DNA from: Thermoplasmata archaeon
GTDB taxonomy: Archaea; Thermoplasmatota; Thermoplasmata; Lutacidiplasmatales; UBA184
Length of the DNA: 64,000 nucleotides
Assembly: GCA_021790425.1 (NCBI GenBank)
Contig: JAJYEA010000006.1
Coordinates: 1 to 64,000, forward strand
Direction: 5' to 3'
Below the pieces are notes generated by a model. That model was not told where the DNA came from, did not search any database, and was given only the letters and a program-made list of their open reading frames with translations. This document shows positions 18,600 to 28,424 of this stretch, piece after piece. Numbering within the stretch: the first letter of the stretch is position 1; each line of letters begins with the position of its first letter. Position numbers and translations under genes: made by a program.

Positions 18600-19409
18600 A
18601 TGGCACGGCAGGAGTCCGCCCTACCCGATCTTCTGGAGCGGTATCTGTTATACCGTAAGGTAATCGGCGGCTGGAAGGGAATGGGTGACATCCGCGTCGA
18701 TCTTCCGTTCCTTCAACCTACCACACTGTTGCCCTTGTGGGCTGAGGCGGTCCGCCATCAGGTCCAACTGGACGTGCCCTACCCTGAGGTGAAGATGTAC
18801 GTCGACACCGTGACAAAGGATGAGGGGATGTCACCGGGTACCACCTATCTCCCCCTCGTCCGCCTCCCGAGAACCTATGCCGAGGCCGCCCGTGTGACGA
18901 ATCGGCTGAAGGAGCTTACCCGGCAGGCTCGGGTGTTTCAGGTCAACCCGAGTGTCTTCGATTACGTACTCTCCGAACTCGTCGACAACATCTACCAGCA
19001 CGCGCAAACGGACCTTGCCTTCGCCCTCGCTCAGTACTATCCTGCGAAGAACGAGATCGAGATAGGGTTCCTGGATTCTGGTATCACTATCCCGGGGAGC
19101 CTCGGTCATGACCCCCGACACTCGTATCCTCCCGAGCGGCACTTCCAGGCCATCTTGGATGCGCTCGACGGGACTTCGTCGAAGGGGGGTTCCGAGAGGG
19201 GCTACGGGTTGGGCACCTCTCTCCAACTCATGACGAGGCTCGAGGGCAAGGGTCTCATCGTATCCGGTCGAGGGGCGGTCCTTCTGAGCGGAACTTCCCG
19301 TCAGCCCTATGCCTTGTCGGAGGAAGAACAGATGCCCGGTACCCTCATCAGCATCCAGTTGCCCGACGGCGACAAGGAGATAAATCTCTATGAAGTGGTT
19401 GAAGGGTGA
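18600..19409 (+). CDS. GHKL/HATPase_c-type ATP-binding protein
   Basis: N-box-like 'DYVLSELVDNIYQHAQ', G1-like 'FLDSGITIPGS', G2-like 'SKGGSERGYGLGTSL'. Confidence 0.75.
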   Translation: MARQESALPDLLERYLLYRKVIGGWKGMGDIRVDLPFLQPTTLLPLWAEAVRHQVQLDVPYPEVKMYVDTVTKDEGMSPGTTYLPLVRLPRTYAEAARVTNRLKELTRQARVFQVNPSVFDYVLSELVDNIYQHAQTDLAFALAQYYPAKNEIEIGFLDSGITIPGSLGHDPRHSYPPERHFQAILDALDGTSSKGGSERGYGLGTSLQLMTRLEGKGLIVSGRGAVLLSGTSRQPYALSEEEQMPGTLISIQLPDGDKEINLYEVVEG

Positions 19410-19421
19410 GTTCGCTAGACC

Positions 19422-19760
19422 ATGACGACTTCCCCCCCCGCAAACGAAACCATCCGAATGTCGACCTTGGGCACCACCGTCATGCTACGAGACTCGATCA
19501 ACTCGCTGTTCGACCGCCTGGAAGCCGGGGGCGAACGGAGGTTGGTGTTCGACTTCAGTGGGGTCGAATTCATGTCCCGATCCTCGGCACACGAATACCT
19601 CGTGCGCAAGGCCAGATCGCGGCTCTCCATCTCCGAGTTCGGGGTGAGTACGGAAGTGGCGCGGATGTTGTCGCTCGTCCGGAGGCAGTTGGACCACTCT
19701 AGGAACGGGACACCCCGCCGCGCGCCGGCCTGGACAACGATGCCCCCGCAATCCGTTTGA
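19422..19760 (+). CDS. STAS-like domain protein (DUF4325-like)
   Basis: 'LFDRLEAGGERRLVFDFSGVEFMSRSSAHEYLVRKARS' matches the STAS-like core; 12 nt downstream of the HATPase gene. Confidence 0.75.
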   Translation: MTTSPPANETIRMSTLGTTVMLRDSINSLFDRLEAGGERRLVFDFSGVEFMSRSSAHEYLVRKARSRLSISEFGVSTEVARMLSLVRRQLDHSRNGTPRRAPAWTTMPPQSV

Positions 19761-19852
19761 TGGGAGCGGGGGGTCCGGCGCGCCCCCACGGTTACCGGCG
19801 GTAGAGACCCAGCCTCTCGGTAGCAAGCCCGGTTCAGCGGCGGCGCTCCCAT
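19760..19852. other. Structured intergenic element of unknown identity
   Basis: 9-bp closing inverted repeat ATGGGAGCG (19760-19768) / CGCTCCCAT (19844-19852) enclosing GC-rich sub-hairpins. Confidence 0.35.
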
Positions 19853-20072
19853 GGTAGTAGTTGGTCCCCCCAGGGGCATCCCCGGGAGGGACGTATTCCC
19901 ATGGCCCGGATCCCCACTCCGCTGCCCTTGATCCACCGGAGCTGGCAAGGGGAGAACCGTCCTTCCCGGAGGAGAAACTCCCAGTGCGTGTCTCCGGGCA
20001 CCACTTCCCGCCCGCCGGGGAGCCCATACCTTGCCCGCCTCACGGTCCCTTCCGGAGCGTCAGGGGAGTACA

Positions 20073-20094
20073 CCCCGGCGGTTGCCCGCCGGGG
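20073..20094 (-). terminator. Perfect GNRA-tetraloop hairpin at the 3' end of rnpB
   Basis: On the minus strand CCCCGGCGG-GCAA-CCGCCGGGG (9 bp, GCAA loop), immediately 3' of the P1 strand. Confidence 0.6.
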
Positions 20095-20095
20095 C

Positions 20096-20386
20096 GGCCA
20101 GGTCGAGGTAGTAAGCCCCATTCTGTTCTGGCAGCATTCGACTGTGCGCCCATCTCGACGGTCGGGGAGCGCCCCTCATCCCGCCTGCTTCGGCTTGCAC
20201 CTGGGAGACGGCCGTTTCATCATCTCCGCGGGAACCTCCCCGGCAACGATCCCGGATCACCGTGCCCCGCGGCTGTGTCGTTTCTGCTCCGTAGCTCCGG
20301 CTCTCACCGGGCGGGCGTAGGCCCGCCTCCATGCGCTCCCGGTGTGGGGACTTTCCTCAGCGGCCCGGACCTTTCGACCCATGGCT
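20096..20386 (-). ncRNA. rnpB: RNase P RNA
   Basis: Reverse complement contains 'CCGCTGAGGAAAGTCCCC' (5' P4 strand) and 'CCAGAACAGAATGGGGCTTACTACC' (3' P4 strand, universal ACAGAANNNGGCUUA), 'GGTGCAAGCCGAAGCAGG', and P1 pairing GGTCGA/TCGACC. ORFs called here are spurious. Confidence 0.95.
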
Positions 20387-20561
20387 ACCGTCAGCTGCCC
20401 ACCTCCTCCTGGCGTCCCTCCCATCCTTCCGTGGGCTATTATCCTTCCGAGCCCGCGGGCGGAGCCGGTTCGCCCTCCAACGCGCGAGACCTCCTCGCGG
20501 GGGCACCGGCCGGCTCCGGCCCACAAAGCGTATAAATCGGCCGCCGGGTCGAACCGTCGGT

Positions 20562-21773
20562 ATGGCACCGTCGCGCGGCGGGCTCCTGGCCCTCACGAGT
20601 CTCGGACACTTCGTGAACGACGGGACCACGTTCTTCGTCCCCGTGATCGCCGCCCTCCTCGCGTACGGCCACGGGATCGGCGCGCTCGAGATCACCGCGA
20701 TGCTGGTGGTCTACTACGCCACGTCCTCCTTCCTGAGCCTGTACGTGGGACGGTGGGCGGACCGCTCCGGCCGTCCGCTCGAGCTCATGGCGCTCGGGAT
20801 GGCGCTCCTGGGCATCGGCATGATCGGGTTCTTCGTCGCGCTCGGCATGCTCTCCGGGACGTCCGGGTTCGCGGCGGCGCTCGTCGCCTCGTTCGTGGTG
20901 GGATTCGGGAGCGCCTTCTACCATCCGCTGGGCGCCTCGATCCTCCAGGCCGCCTTCGACCGGAAGAGCCTGGGACGGGCCCTGGGGATCAACGGGGCCA
21001 TGGGGAGCGTGGGCCGTGCCCTCTACCCGACGCTCTTCTTCCTCGTCGGCCTCGTGATCACCGGGAGCTCCTCCATCCTCGTCTTCGCCGGTGTCGGCCT
21101 CGCGGTCTCCCTGTTCCTGGTACCCTCGGGGTCGTTCACCCGGAAGCCGCAGGAGCGGCCCCCGGGCGCCACGGCCGGGAAGGCCTTCACGATCGGGATC
21201 GTGACGTTGGCGATCGTCGCGTTCATCCGCTCGGCGGCCAACCTCGGGATCGTCGCCTTCCTCCCCACCTACATGCAGTACGAGCGCCCCCTGTGGGTCG
21301 GGGCCCCCCTGGGGGTCGAGGTGACGATCATGTACGTGGGCGGGATCCTCGGCCAACCCTTCTTCGGCCTTCTCGCCAACCGGACGGACGTGCGCATTCT
21401 CCTCGCGCTCAGCTCCGTGGGCTCGGCCCTCGGCACCTTGGCATTCCTCCTGGTCGGCGGCTGGCCGGACGTGCCCCTGCTCTTCTTCATCGGGTTCTTC
21501 ACGTTCAGCGCGTTCCCGCTCCTCATGACGCTCTCGGCGGAGCACGTGGATCGCCACTCCACCAGCCTCGCGAACTCCCTCGTCTTTGGACTGGGGACGG
21601 GCTTGGGGGGAACGGTGGGTCCGCTCCTCGTCGGGATCTTCTCCTCCGGGGAGTACTCGCACCTGTCCACCGGGTTCTATGCGATGGTCCTGCTCGGCCT
21701 GGTGGCGGCGGCCGCCGTGGCCGCGATCCCGGCCTCCGGCTCGAAGAGCGCCCGCATGCCGCTCTTCGGCTAG
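20562..21773 (+). CDS. MFS transporter (fosmidomycin-resistance-like)
   Basis: 'SLGHFVNDGTTFFVPVIAALLAYGHGIGALEITAMLVVYYATSSFLSLYVGRWADRSG'; 'tataaat' at 20531 about 30 nt upstream of ATG 20562. Confidence 0.85.
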   Translation: MAPSRGGLLALTSLGHFVNDGTTFFVPVIAALLAYGHGIGALEITAMLVVYYATSSFLSLYVGRWADRSGRPLELMALGMALLGIGMIGFFVALGMLSGTSGFAAALVASFVVGFGSAFYHPLGASILQAAFDRKSLGRALGINGAMGSVGRALYPTLFFLVGLVITGSSSILVFAGVGLAVSLFLVPSGSFTRKPQERPPGATAGKAFTIGIVTLAIVAFIRSAANLGIVAFLPTYMQYERPLWVGAPLGVEVTIMYVGGILGQPFFGLLANRTDVRILLALSSVGSALGTLAFLLVGGWPDVPLLFFIGFFTFSAFPLLMTLSAEHVDRHSTSLANSLVFGLGTGLGGTVGPLLVGIFSSGEYSHLSTGFYAMVLLGLVAAAAVAAIPASGSKSARMPLFG

Positions 21774-21830
21774 GGGCGCCGCGGAGCCCGGGGCGTAGGT
21801 TCTTATCTCCGCCGACGCCATGGGGGGGCG

Positions 21831-22991
21831 ATGGGCGCTCCCGAGGAGGGTCCGGCACGCCACTATCTCCTGGCCCGCGCCGACTTCCAGTCCCTTTTCG
21901 ACGCGCTGGCAAGAGAGGGCTACACCACCCTCGGTCCCACCGTGCGCGACGCGGCCATCGTCTACGCCGAGATCCGGAACGTGGAGGACCTCCCCATCGG
22001 ATGGACCGACCGGCAGGGCCCGGGCACCTACCGGATCGAGCGGCGCAAGGACGACGCCCTGTTCGGGTACAACGTCGGTCCGCACAGCTGGAAGGGGTAC
22101 CTCTACCCGTCTCGCGAGCGGCTCTGGGCTGCGCACCGGTCCCCCTCGGGGTTCACGGTGGAGCCTCCCGAGGCAGCGCCTCCCCGCTATGCCTTCCTCG
22201 GGGTCCGGGCGTGCGAGCTCCAGGCCATCGCGATCCAGGACCGTGTCTTCGACGGCCCGTACGCGGACCCCGCGTACCGCGCGCGCCGCGCGAGCTCCCT
22301 CCGCATCGCCGTGCAGTGCGGGCAGGCGGGACCCACCTGCTTCTGCGCCTCCATGGGCACGGGTCCCCGGGTGGGCCCGGACCATGATCTGGCCCTCACG
22401 GAGCTGCTGGGACCGGGTTCCCACCGTTTCCTGGTCCAGGTGGGGAGCCCGAGGGGCGCGGCGATCGCCGACCGGCTCCCGCTCCGCCCGGCCACCGAGG
22501 AGGACCTCCGGGCCCGGGACGCGCTCGTGGACCAGGCCACTTCGTCCATGGGCCGCAGCCTCCGGACGGACGACGTGCACGACCTCCTCCTGGGGAACCC
22601 CGGCCTCCACCGGTGGGAGGAGGTCGCCCGTCGGTGCCTGGCCTGCACCAACTGCACACTGGCCTGCCCGACCTGCTTCTGCTCCACAACGGAAGAGGTG
22701 CCCGACCTCTCCGGCGACCGGGTGGAGCGCTGGCGTCGCTGGGACTCGTGCTTCACCCTGGCCTTCACCCAGCTGGGGAAGGGGTCCGTGCGCCGGAGCC
22801 CGACCAGCCGCTACCGCCAGTGGCTGACCCACAAGCTCGCCTCCTGGCAGGACCAGTTCGGCTCCTCCGGGTGTGTGGGTTGCGGGCGATGCATCACCTG
22901 GTGCCCGGTCGGGATCGACCTCACCGAGGAGGTAGCGGCCCTGCGGGAGGAATCGAGCGCGAAGACGGCGGTGTCCGGAGGAGAAAGATGA
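21831..22991 (+). CDS. NiFe hydrogenase beta subunit, 4Fe-4S dicluster protein
   Basis: '[19 protein letters not shown]' and '[22 protein letters not shown]', as in sulfhydrogenase beta subunits. Confidence 0.9.
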   Translation: MGAPEEGPARHYLLARADFQSLFDALAREGYTTLGPTVRDAAIVYAEIRNVEDLPIGWTDRQGPGTYRIERRKDDALFGYNVGPHSWKGYLYPSRERLWAAHRSPSGFTVEPPEAAPPRYAFLGVRACELQAIAIQDRVFDGPYADPAYRARRASSLRIAVQCGQAGPTCFCASMGTGPRVGPDHDLALTELLGPGSHRFLVQVGSPRGAAIADRLPLRPATEEDLRARDALVDQATSSMGRSLRTDDVHDLLLGNPGLHRWEEVARRCLACTNCTLACPTCFCSTTEEVPDLSGDRVERWRRWDSCFTLAFTQLGKGSVRRSPTSRYRQWLTHKLASWQDQFGSSGCVGCGRCITWCPVGIDLTEEVAALREESSAKTAVSGGER

Positions 22992-23458
22992 CGAACGGGG
23001 AGAAACCGGTGATCCGACTGACGAGCGCGACCCATCCCTTCCTCGAGGGGTTCGACGCGGAGTTCCTCGCCGCGGCGAGCGAGGGAGCCGAGGCGCTCGA
23101 GCTCCCGCCCGAGGCGATGGTCTTCCACTCGGGAGAGCGTGCCCGGCACCTCTACCTCATGCTCGAGGGCAAGGTCGCTCTCGAGATCGAGGCCCCCGAT
23201 CACCCGCGGATCACGATCCAGACCATCGGTCCCCGGGAGGTCTTGGGATGGTCGTGGCTCGTCCCGCCGTACACGTGGCCCGTGGATGCCCGGGTGCTGA
23301 AGCCGACCCGGGTGATCGCCCTCGACGCCGGCGTCCTGGAGCGGCATCTCGAGGCCCACCCGGACGTGGGGTATCGCTTCCTCCGCCGGCTCATCCCCGT
23401 GATCGCGAAGCGCCTCGATGAGGCGCGCATCCAGTTGGTGGACATCCATGGGACCTGA
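22988..23458 (+). CDS. Cyclic-nucleotide-binding (CRP/FNR sensor) domain protein
   Basis: '[73 protein letters not shown]'; ATG overlaps the upstream stop (ATGA); no HTH seen. Confidence 0.85.
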   Translation: MTNGEKPVIRLTSATHPFLEGFDAEFLAAASEGAEALELPPEAMVFHSGERARHLYLMLEGKVALEIEAPDHPRITIQTIGPREVLGWSWLVPPYTWPVDARVLKPTRVIALDAGVLERHLEAHPDVGYRFLRRLIPVIAKRLDEARIQLVDIHGT

Positions 23459-24323
23459 GTCCGTCGCCGCCTCCCCGACGTCCGACGCCGTGCCGGGTCT
23501 TCCGGAGTACGCCCCCCGTCCCTTCCTCCTCCAGGACCGACGGCAGGAGACCTCGGACACGGTCACGCTCACGCTCGTCCCGGCGGACGGGGGCACCGTG
23601 CCCTCCTTCCGGCCCGGCCAGTTCAACATGGTCTACGCCTTCGGCGTCGGCGAGGTCGCCATCTCGATCAGCGGGGACCCCACGCGCGACGGCCCGCTCG
23701 TCCACACCATCCGCGCGGTGGGGAAGGTCAGCACGGCCCTGACGCGCCTGAGGCCCGGCGACGTGGTCGGGATCCGGGGGCCCTACGGACAGGGCTGGCC
23801 CATCGATGCCGCCGAGGGGAAGGATGTCGTCGTCGTCGCGGGCGGGCTGGGGCTCGCCCCCCTCCGTCCCGTCCTCTACGAGCTCATCGGTCACCGGTCC
23901 CGCTACGGGCGGGTCGAGATCGTCTTCGGGGCCCGCTCCCCCGCCGACCTCCTCTACTACTCCGAGGTCCAGGAGTGGCGCCGCCGGACCGACCTCCGCC
24001 TCCAGGTGACGGTCGATTCCGCCGACCGGAGCTGGTACGGCGACGTCGGGGTCGTCACCCAGCGCCTGCCCGACACCCGGTTCGACGCGTCCAGGGCCGT
24101 GGCGTTCGTCTGCGGGCCCGAGATCATGATGCGGTTCGTGGCCCAGGCCCTGGAGGCGCGCGGCCTCGCCGAGGACGCCGTCTGGCTCTCCATGGAGCGC
24201 AACATGAAGTGCGCCATCGCGCAGTGCGGCCACTGCCAGTACGGTCCCCTCTTCATTTGCCGAGAAGGGCCGGTCCTCTCCTACCGTCGCCTGAAGCCCC
24301 TCTTGGCCTGGAAGGAGCTCTGA
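23448..24323 (+). CDS. Hydrogenase gamma subunit, FAD/NAD(P)-binding oxidoreductase
   Basis: '[24 protein letters not shown]', '[20 protein letters not shown]', '[10 protein letters not shown]', '[27 protein letters not shown]' [2Fe-2S]. Confidence 0.92.
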   Translation: MGPESVAASPTSDAVPGLPEYAPRPFLLQDRRQETSDTVTLTLVPADGGTVPSFRPGQFNMVYAFGVGEVAISISGDPTRDGPLVHTIRAVGKVSTALTRLRPGDVVGIRGPYGQGWPIDAAEGKDVVVVAGGLGLAPLRPVLYELIGHRSRYGRVEIVFGARSPADLLYYSEVQEWRRRTDLRLQVTVDSADRSWYGDVGVVTQRLPDTRFDASRAVAFVCGPEIMMRFVAQALEARGLAEDAVWLSMERNMKCAIAQCGHCQYGPLFICREGPVLSYRRLKPLLAWKEL

Positions 24324-24325
24324 CC

Positions 24326-25114
24326 ATGCCGCGGAAGGGACGACCCAAGGTGGCGGTCTGGAAGTTCACCTCGTGCGACGGATGCCAGCTCTCGATGCTC
24401 GACTGCGAGGACGAGCTGCTTGCCATCGCCGACGCCGTGGAGATCGCGAACTTCCGCGAGGCCACGAGCGCGGTGGTCGAGGGCCCGTACGACCTCTCCC
24501 TCGTCGAGGGATCCGTGACCACCCTGTCGGATGCCCGCCGGATCCAGGAGGTGCGGGCGCAGTCGCGTCTCCTCGTGACGATCGGGGCGTGCGCCACGGC
24601 CGGGGGCATCCAGGCGCTCCGGAACTTCGCGAACATCGAGGAGTTCCGCCAGGCGGTCTACGCCCGGCCGGAGCACATCTCCACGCTCTCCACGTCCACC
24701 CCCATCCAGGACCACGTCCCCGTGGACTTCGAGCTCCGGGGGTGTCCCATCAACAAGGACCAGCTCCTCGAGGTCCTCTCCGCGTTCCTGGACGGGCGCT
24801 CGTCCAACGTCCCCACCGAGAGCGTGTGCGCGGAGTGCAAGCGCCGCGGGAACGTCTGCGTGATGGTGGCCCGCGGGGCTCCCTGCCTCGGACCCGTGAC
24901 GCAGGCGGGGTGCGGGGCGCTCTGCCCGGCCTACCACCGCGGGTGCTACGGGTGCTTCGGTCCCCAGGAGTCCCCGAACACCGCCTCCCTGATCCGCCGC
25001 CTGGAGGCGCTCGGGATGGACGGTCCCGCCCGGCTGCGGGTCTTCCGGACCTTCAATGCCTCGAACCCGGTCTTCCGCGCGGCGAGCGAGGCCCCCGCCG
25101 GAGGGAACCCGTGA
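24326..25114 (+). CDS. NiFe hydrogenase small (delta) subunit
   Basis: '[20 protein letters not shown]', '[16 protein letters not shown]', '[11 protein letters not shown]', '[27 protein letters not shown]'. Confidence 0.93.
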   Translation: MPRKGRPKVAVWKFTSCDGCQLSMLDCEDELLAIADAVEIANFREATSAVVEGPYDLSLVEGSVTTLSDARRIQEVRAQSRLLVTIGACATAGGIQALRNFANIEEFRQAVYARPEHISTLSTSTPIQDHVPVDFELRGCPINKDQLLEVLSAFLDGRSSNVPTESVCAECKRRGNVCVMVARGAPCLGPVTQAGCGALCPAYHRGCYGCFGPQESPNTASLIRRLEALGMDGPARLRVFRTFNASNPVFRAASEAPAGGNP

Positions 25115-26412
25115 CGGAGCGCACGATCGACGTGGACTACGTGGCCCGGGTGGAGGGGGAGGGCGCCTGCCACGTGACGATCCGGGACGGTGCGGTCGAC
25201 GACGTCCAGCTCCGGATCTTCGAACCTCCCCGTTTCTTCGAGGCGCTCCTGCGGGGCCGACGCTACGACGAGGCGCCCGACATCACGGCCCGCATCTGCG
25301 GGATCTGTCCGGTGGCCTATCAGATGAGCGCCTGCCACGCGGTGGAGCGGTCCCTCGGGCTGACCCTGGACGGTCCCCTCCGCGACCTCCGCCGTCTCCT
25401 CTACTGCGGCGAGTGGATCGAGAGCCACGCCCTCCACGTCTACCTCCTCCACCTCCCCGACTTCCTCGGCTATCCGGACGCGATGGCGCTCGCGAAGGAG
25501 CGGCCGGCGGCCGTGCGCCGGGGGCTCGAGCTCAAGAAGGCCGGGAACGCGATCCTCCGGACGCTGGGTGGACGGGAGATCCATCCCATCAACGTGCGCG
25601 TCGGCGGGTTCTACCGCGTCCCGACGCTGGAGGAGGCGGCCACCCTCCGTCCCGTCGTGGAGGGCGCCCTCGCGCTGGCGGAGGAGACCTTCCTCTTCGC
25701 GTCCACCCTCGATTTCCCGAAGATCGAGTTCGACTACGAGTTCGTGGCCCTCACCCACCCCGACGAGTACCCGATGAACGAGGGCACGGTCACGTCGAGC
25801 ACCGGACTCCAGCTGCCCGCCGAGCGGTTCGAGGAGGCCTTCGAGGAGGTCCAGGTACCGTACTCGAACGCCCTCCAGGTCGTCCGGAAGGGACGGGGCT
25901 CCTACCTCACCGGCCCCCTCGCCCGGTACGCGCTCAACCGGGAGCGCCTCACGCCCCGCGCGAGGGCGCTCGCCACGGAGGCCGGGCTCCCGGACGTCGT
26001 CCGCAACCCCTACCAGGCGATCGTCGTCCGCTCGCTCGAGATGGTCTTCGCCTGCGAGGAGGCCCTGCGCATCCTGGACGACTACCGTCCTCCGGAAGTG
26101 CCCTACCAGACGCCGCCGCACCCGCCGGCCGAGGGGTCGTGGGCCGCGATCACGGAGGCCCCGCGTGGGATGCTCTTCCATCGGTACCGGCTGGATGCCC
26201 ACGGCACCATCCAGGAGGCGCGCATCGTCGCCCCCACGACGCAGAACCAGAAGCGGATCGAGGACGACCTGCGCACGGTGGTCGCGCGGTCGCTCGACCA
26301 GGACGACCGCCACCTCGCGGACGCCTGCGAGAAGGCGATCCGCAACCACGACCCCTGCATCTCCTGCGCCACGCACTTCCTCGATCTCACGGTCGACCGC
26401 GGGGAACGATGA
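25111..26412 (+). CDS. NiFe hydrogenase large (alpha) subunit
   Basis: L1 '[19 protein letters not shown]' and L2 'DPCISCATH' with C-terminal extension; overlaps small subunit by 4 nt. Confidence 0.95.
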   Translation: MTERTIDVDYVARVEGEGACHVTIRDGAVDDVQLRIFEPPRFFEALLRGRRYDEAPDITARICGICPVAYQMSACHAVERSLGLTLDGPLRDLRRLLYCGEWIESHALHVYLLHLPDFLGYPDAMALAKERPAAVRRGLELKKAGNAILRTLGGREIHPINVRVGGFYRVPTLEEAATLRPVVEGALALAEETFLFASTLDFPKIEFDYEFVALTHPDEYPMNEGTVTSSTGLQLPAERFEEAFEEVQVPYSNALQVVRKGRGSYLTGPLARYALNRERLTPRARALATEAGLPDVVRNPYQAIVVRSLEMVFACEEALRILDDYRPPEVPYQTPPHPPAEGSWAAITEAPRGMLFHRYRLDAHGTIQEARIVAPTTQNQKRIEDDLRTVVARSLDQDDRHLADACEKAIRNHDPCISCATHFLDLTVDRGER

Positions 26413-26897
26413 GCGGGAGCTCCCGGACCGTCGTCATCGGTGTCGGGAACGACGAGCGGGGAGACGACGCCGTCGGGCTCGCGGTCGCGCGCGTGCTCGC
26501 CCGTTCTCCTCCTCCCGAGGTGGAGGTCGCCGAGCTCTCGGGTGACCTGACCGGTCTCCTCGATCTCTGGGCCGAGCGGCCGCTCGCGGTCGTGGCGGAT
26601 GCCGTCCTGGGGGCAGGACCGCCAGGAACCCTCGTGCGGCGCGACGTCACGGGGGGCGAGTCCCTCCCAACCTGGGGAGGATACTCCACGCACGGGATCT
26701 CCCTGGCCGAGGCGGTCCGCCTGGGTGCGTCCCTGGACCGCCGCCCCGGCCGGTTGATCCTCTATGGCGTGACGATCGCGGCCCCGGGGTGGGGCCGGGG
26801 CCTCACCCCGGCCGTGGCCCACGCGGTCCCTGGGGTCGCCGGCCTCATCCGCGAGGAGCTCGCCCGTCCGGGGGCGGACCCGCGGGGGGGTCCCTGA
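26409..26897 (+). CDS. Hydrogenase maturation protease (HycI/HyaD-like)
   Basis: '[23 protein letters not shown]...[20 protein letters not shown]...[15 protein letters not shown]'. Confidence 0.88.
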   Translation: MSGSSRTVVIGVGNDERGDDAVGLAVARVLARSPPPEVEVAELSGDLTGLLDLWAERPLAVVADAVLGAGPPGTLVRRDVTGGESLPTWGGYSTHGISLAEAVRLGASLDRRPGRLILYGVTIAAPGWGRGLTPAVAHAVPGVAGLIREELARPGADPRGGP

Positions 26898-26903
26898 CCG
26901 GCC

Positions 26904-27188
26904 ATGCACGAGGAAGCGTTGCTCCGGGACCTCCATCGCAAGGTGCTGGAGGTGGCCGCCGCGCAGGCGGCCACGCGGGTGCGTAGGATCTCCCTGTGGG
27001 TGGGCGCCCTCGCCCACCTCACCGAGGAACAGCTCCGGGCCCGCTGGGTCGAGACCTTCGCGGGCACGCTCGCGGAGGGGGCCCAGCTCGACATCGAGCA
27101 CTCCCTCGACCCCGAGGACCCGAGGGCGGACAAGATCGTCCTGACGAAAATGGATATAGACCTCCGGCACGTGGAGGGTTCCTCGTGA
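26904..27188 (+). CDS. hypA: HypA-like nickel chaperone lacking the CxxC zinc site
   Basis: Starts 'MHEEALLRDLHRKVLEVAAAQAATRVRRISLWVGALAHLTEEQLRARWVETFAGTLAEGAQLDIE'; no Cys in the whole ORF. Confidence 0.75.
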   Translation: MHEEALLRDLHRKVLEVAAAQAATRVRRISLWVGALAHLTEEQLRARWVETFAGTLAEGAQLDIEHSLDPEDPRADKIVLTKMDIDLRHVEGSS

Positions 27189-27210
27189 GCGGAGGAGGGC
27201 GGAGGGTACC

Positions 27211-27471
27211 ATGTGCTTGACCATTCCCGGCCGCATCGCCTCCGTCGAGGGCGAGACCCCCGAGACGCGCTCCGCGATCGTGGACTACTCCGGCATCCGG
27301 AAACGCGTGCATCTGGTGTATCTCCCCGAGGCCCGTCCGGGAGACTACGTGCTGGTCCACGCGGGGTTCGCGACCGAGGTGATCCCCGAGGCCGAGGCCC
27401 TGGAGGCGCTGCGCACCTGGGCCTCGCTCCATCCCCCGGCACCGGCCGCCCAGAGCGCGGAGGGGACGTGA
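27211..27471 (+). CDS. hypC: HypC hydrogenase maturation protein
   Basis: 'MCLTIPGRIASVEG...RSAIVDYSGIRKRVHLVYLPEARPGDYVLVHAGFATEVI'. Confidence 0.92.
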   Translation: MCLTIPGRIASVEGETPETRSAIVDYSGIRKRVHLVYLPEARPGDYVLVHAGFATEVIPEAEALEALRTWASLHPPAPAAQSAEGT

Positions 27472-28424
27472 GCGCCTCTCGCGCATCCCCCGGGGGAATG
27501 GGCCTCCTGCTGGTCCTCGCGACGGCGCTGATCAGCGGGGTCTCCACCTACGTCAATCTCTTCGCCGTCCCCGGGACGAGCTCGGACGCCTTCGTCACGG
27601 TCCGCAACCTCCTCGTCGCGGTCGCGATCGCCCCGATGGCGCTCTTCGTCTCGGGGGGGATTCGCTCGGGCCTGACCTCGAAGCAGTGGGGGCAGCTCGC
27701 GCTGATCGGGCTCGTGGGCGGGTCGATCCCCTTCCTCCTCTTCTTCCATGGGCTCGCGCTCGCCGCCGCCGCGAAGGGCGGCCCCACGGCCTCCTTCTTC
27801 TATCGCACGCTCTTCCTCATGGCCACCACCCTGGGGGTCGTCGTCCTCGGGGAGCGCGCCCGTCCCCGGGTCGCCCTCGCGGCCCTGCTCCTGCTCGTCG
27901 GGAACGCCTTCCTCCTCTCCCTCACGTCGGCGGTCTGGGTCGACGGAACGGGGTTCGTGCTCGTGGCGACGGTGCTCTGGGCGGTGGAGTACACCCTCTC
28001 GAAGCACGCCCTGCGGTCCCTCTCCTCCGGCACCGTCGCCTTCGGGCGGATGGGCTTCGGCGCCCTCTTCCTCGTCGCCTATCTCGGCATTTCGGGCCAG
28101 CTGGCCGAGGTGTCGGGCTTCAGCGGCGGCCAGTGGGTCTGGATCCTCATCAGCGCCGCTTTCCTGACGGCGTTCGTCGCCACGTGGTACACGGGGCTGA
28201 AGCACGTGGAGCTGGGCACTGCCGCCTCGGTCCTGGTGCTCGGGTTCCCGGTGACCTATCTCCTCTCCGTCGCCTTCGACGGGGCCCGCATGACCACCGA
28301 CCAGGCGCTGGGCGTCGTGGCGATCGCGGTGGGCCTCCCGCTCGCGGTCGGTTACACGCTCCTCCGGGACGCCTGGGGGACGCTGGCCCGCTTCTGGCGG
28401 GGCGCCGACGCACCCACCGGGTAG
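27468..28424 (+). CDS. EamA/DMT-family transporter
   Basis: 10-TM-like; '[23 protein letters not shown]'; GTG start overlaps hypC stop. Confidence 0.8.
   Translation: MSASRASPGGMGLLLVLATALISGVSTYVNLFAVPGTSSDAFVTVRNLLVAVAIAPMALFVSGGIRSGLTSKQWGQLALIGLVGGSIPFLLFFHGLALAAAAKGGPTASFFYRTLFLMATTLGVVVLGERARPRVALAALLLLVGNAFLLSLTSAVWVDGTGFVLVATVLWAVEYTLSKHALRSLSSGTVAFGRMGFGALFLVAYLGISGQLAEVSGFSGGQWVWILISAAFLTAFVATWYTGLKHVELGTAASVLVLGFPVTYLLSVAFDGARMTTDQALGVVAIAVGLPLAVGYTLLRDAWGTLARFWRGADAPTG

Noticed and set aside
19760-19852. Possible class-II tRNA (7-bp acceptor-like GGGAGCG/CGCTCCC, about 89 nt)
   Set aside because: No valid T-arm (GTTCAGC loop lacks a pairing stem), no proper D-arm or anticodon arm on either strand.
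19834-20121. 95-aa minus-strand ORF starting inside rnpB
   Set aside because: Its start lies in the conserved RNase P core; a shorter ORF further down cannot be excluded but has no recognisable family.
20439-22832. 797-aa minus-strand ORF opposite the MFS transporter and hydrogenase beta subunit
   Set aside because: Compositional antisense artefact; no domain, and the plus-strand proteins are recognisable.
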